Positions 6,106 through 6,274 of a stretch of DNA of 6,274 bases are shown piece after piece. The DNA lies in the NCBI GenBank assembly GCA_937937835.1, contig CALDBJ010000119.1, forward strand, positions 1 to 6,274. The letters are read 5' to 3'. The stretch comes from an uncultured Collinsella sp. (GTDB lineage: Bacteria > Actinomycetota > Coriobacteriia > Coriobacteriales > Coriobacteriaceae). The position numbers and the translations under genes are program-made. Position 1 is the first letter of the stretch, and every line of letters starts with the position of its first letter. Under the pieces are notes generated by a model, which saw nothing but the letters and a program-made list of their open reading frames with translations, was not told where the DNA came from and ran no database searches.

Positions 6106-6122
6106 TAATCGAAGTAACGGCG
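6084..6122. repeat. Nested inverted repeat over the peptide stop codon
   Basis: CGCCGTTA (6084-6091) is an exact inverted repeat of TAACGGCG (6115-6122), and TTAAGG (6089-6094) of CCTTAA (6103-6108). The two share bases, and both compete with the 7-bp stem AGGGGTC/GACCCCT (6075-6105). The stop codon TAA (6090-6092) lies inside. The structure can form in both the sense and antisense RNA. Confidence 0.6.
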
Positions 6123-6163
6123 CTGCCCAGCTATCACCCTTGGGCTGCCGTCGACTTTATTCT
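6122..6163 (+). terminator. Weak candidate terminator for the peptide mRNA
   Basis: GCCCA (6125-6129) pairs with TGGGC (6141-6145), extended by GC/GC after a T-T mismatch. A modest T-rich run CTTTATTCT follows about 8 nt later (6155-6163). The stem is short and the tract is not adjacent, so this is tentative. A second option is GGAGC (6204-6208) / GCTCC (6219-6223) followed by TTGATTA. Confidence 0.2.
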
Positions 6164-6187
6164 ACCTACGGTTGCCAGGTTTAACAA
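6159..6187 (-). promoter_or_regulatory. Predicted promoter of the antisense RNA
   Basis: The minus strand has -35 TTGTTA (6187-6182; 4 of 6), exactly 17 nt of spacer, and -10 TAGAAT (6164-6159; 5 of 6). This is the best-formed sigma70-type promoter in the window. It points back into the peptide gene, with transcription starting near 6152. Confidence 0.55.
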
Positions 6188-6195
6188 ATGAATTT

Positions 6196-6240
6196 TCAGT
6201 AATGGAGCCCCGGAGCCCGCTCCTTGATTATCGACTTCAT
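6196..6240 (-). CDS. 14-codon ORF with strong Shine-Dalgarno site, uncertain
   Basis: On the minus strand GGGAGGTG (6253-6246), then 5 nt, then ATG 6240 starts a frame of 14 codons (MKSIIKERAPGLHY) ending in TGA 6198-6196. The ribosome site is as good as that of the peptide gene on the other strand. No promoter is visible within the window for it. It may be a leader peptide, the 5' remnant of a broken gene, or chance. No function can be given. Confidence 0.25.
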   Translation of the reverse strand: MKSIIKERAPGLHY

Positions 6241-6262
6241 CCGAACACCTCCCACATTCATC

Positions 6263-6274
6263 CGCACATGTGCG
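6263..6274. repeat. Perfect 12-base palindrome at the window edge
   Basis: CGCACATGTGCG is its own reverse complement. It ends on the last base of the window, so it may be part of a longer inverted repeat. A dimeric regulator could bind such a site, but nothing here shows that. Confidence 0.4.

Larger units (their letters stand above)
6066..6152 (-). ncRNA. Predicted antisense RNA, candidate antitoxin
   Basis: The promoter at 6159-6187 and the terminator hairpin at 6075-6105 on the minus strand predict an RNA of roughly 85 nt from about 6152 to about 6066. It would be complementary to the last 27 nt of the peptide gene and about 60 nt of its 3' untranslated region. Convergent, 3'-overlapping RNA antitoxins are known for txpA/ratA, bsrG/SR4 and the Fst par locus. 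The ends are inferred from motifs only. Confidence 0.45.

Noticed and set aside
1..6274. CRISPR array, tRNA or rRNA genes, insertion sequence with transposase
   Set aside because: I found no regularly spaced repeats, no tRNA-like or rRNA segments and no transposase or integrase motifs on either strand.

Overview
The window holds most of a type I restriction-modification operon, a stand-alone DEDDh exonuclease gene, and a small locus at the right end that has the layout of a type I toxin-antitoxin system. The organism is probably a Gram-positive of moderate GC content: the Shine-Dalgarno sequences are strong (GGGAGGTG, AGAAAGG, GAGGGG), one gene starts with GTG, and the putative toxin is a short membrane peptide. 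A Coriobacteriia-type gut actinobacterium would fit, but no marker gene here settles it. By eye the restriction operon is less GC-rich than the exonuclease gene, which would suit a transferred defence module beside more native sequence.

Positions 1-4578 (all minus strand) carry hsdR, hsdM and hsdS, transcribed in that order from right to left. hsdR has an EcoEI/EcoAI-like (type IB) architecture. hsdM follows 19 nt later, and hsdS begins directly after the hsdM stop codon (TAG-ATG). hsdS is cut by the left edge of the window after 249 codons. HsdS chooses the DNA target, HsdM methylates adenine in it, and HsdR translocates and cuts unmethylated DNA. A sigma70-type promoter is visible at 4666-4695, with a second possible one nearer the gene.

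Positions 4729-5712 carry a DnaQ-fold 3'-5' exonuclease gene (minus strand, best start GTG 5504). It is bracketed by two same-oriented copies of an imperfect hairpin repeat about 0.95 kb apart. Each copy is followed on the minus strand by a T-rich tract. The left copy could be the exonuclease terminator. The right copy lies upstream of the gene and needs another explanation.

Positions 5714-5893 show no recognisable gene. Positions 5894-6187 carry the most interesting signal: an extended -10 promoter, a hairpin that buries a near-perfect Shine-Dalgarno sequence, a 41-residue peptide with one hydrophobic helix and a very basic tail, and, converging from the other strand, a good promoter (TTGTTA-17-TAGAAT) and a terminator-like hairpin. 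Together they predict an antisense RNA of roughly 85 nt against the 3' end of the peptide mRNA. The last 90 bases hold a 14-codon minus-strand ORF with a strong Shine-Dalgarno sequence and a perfect 12-base palindrome at the window edge.
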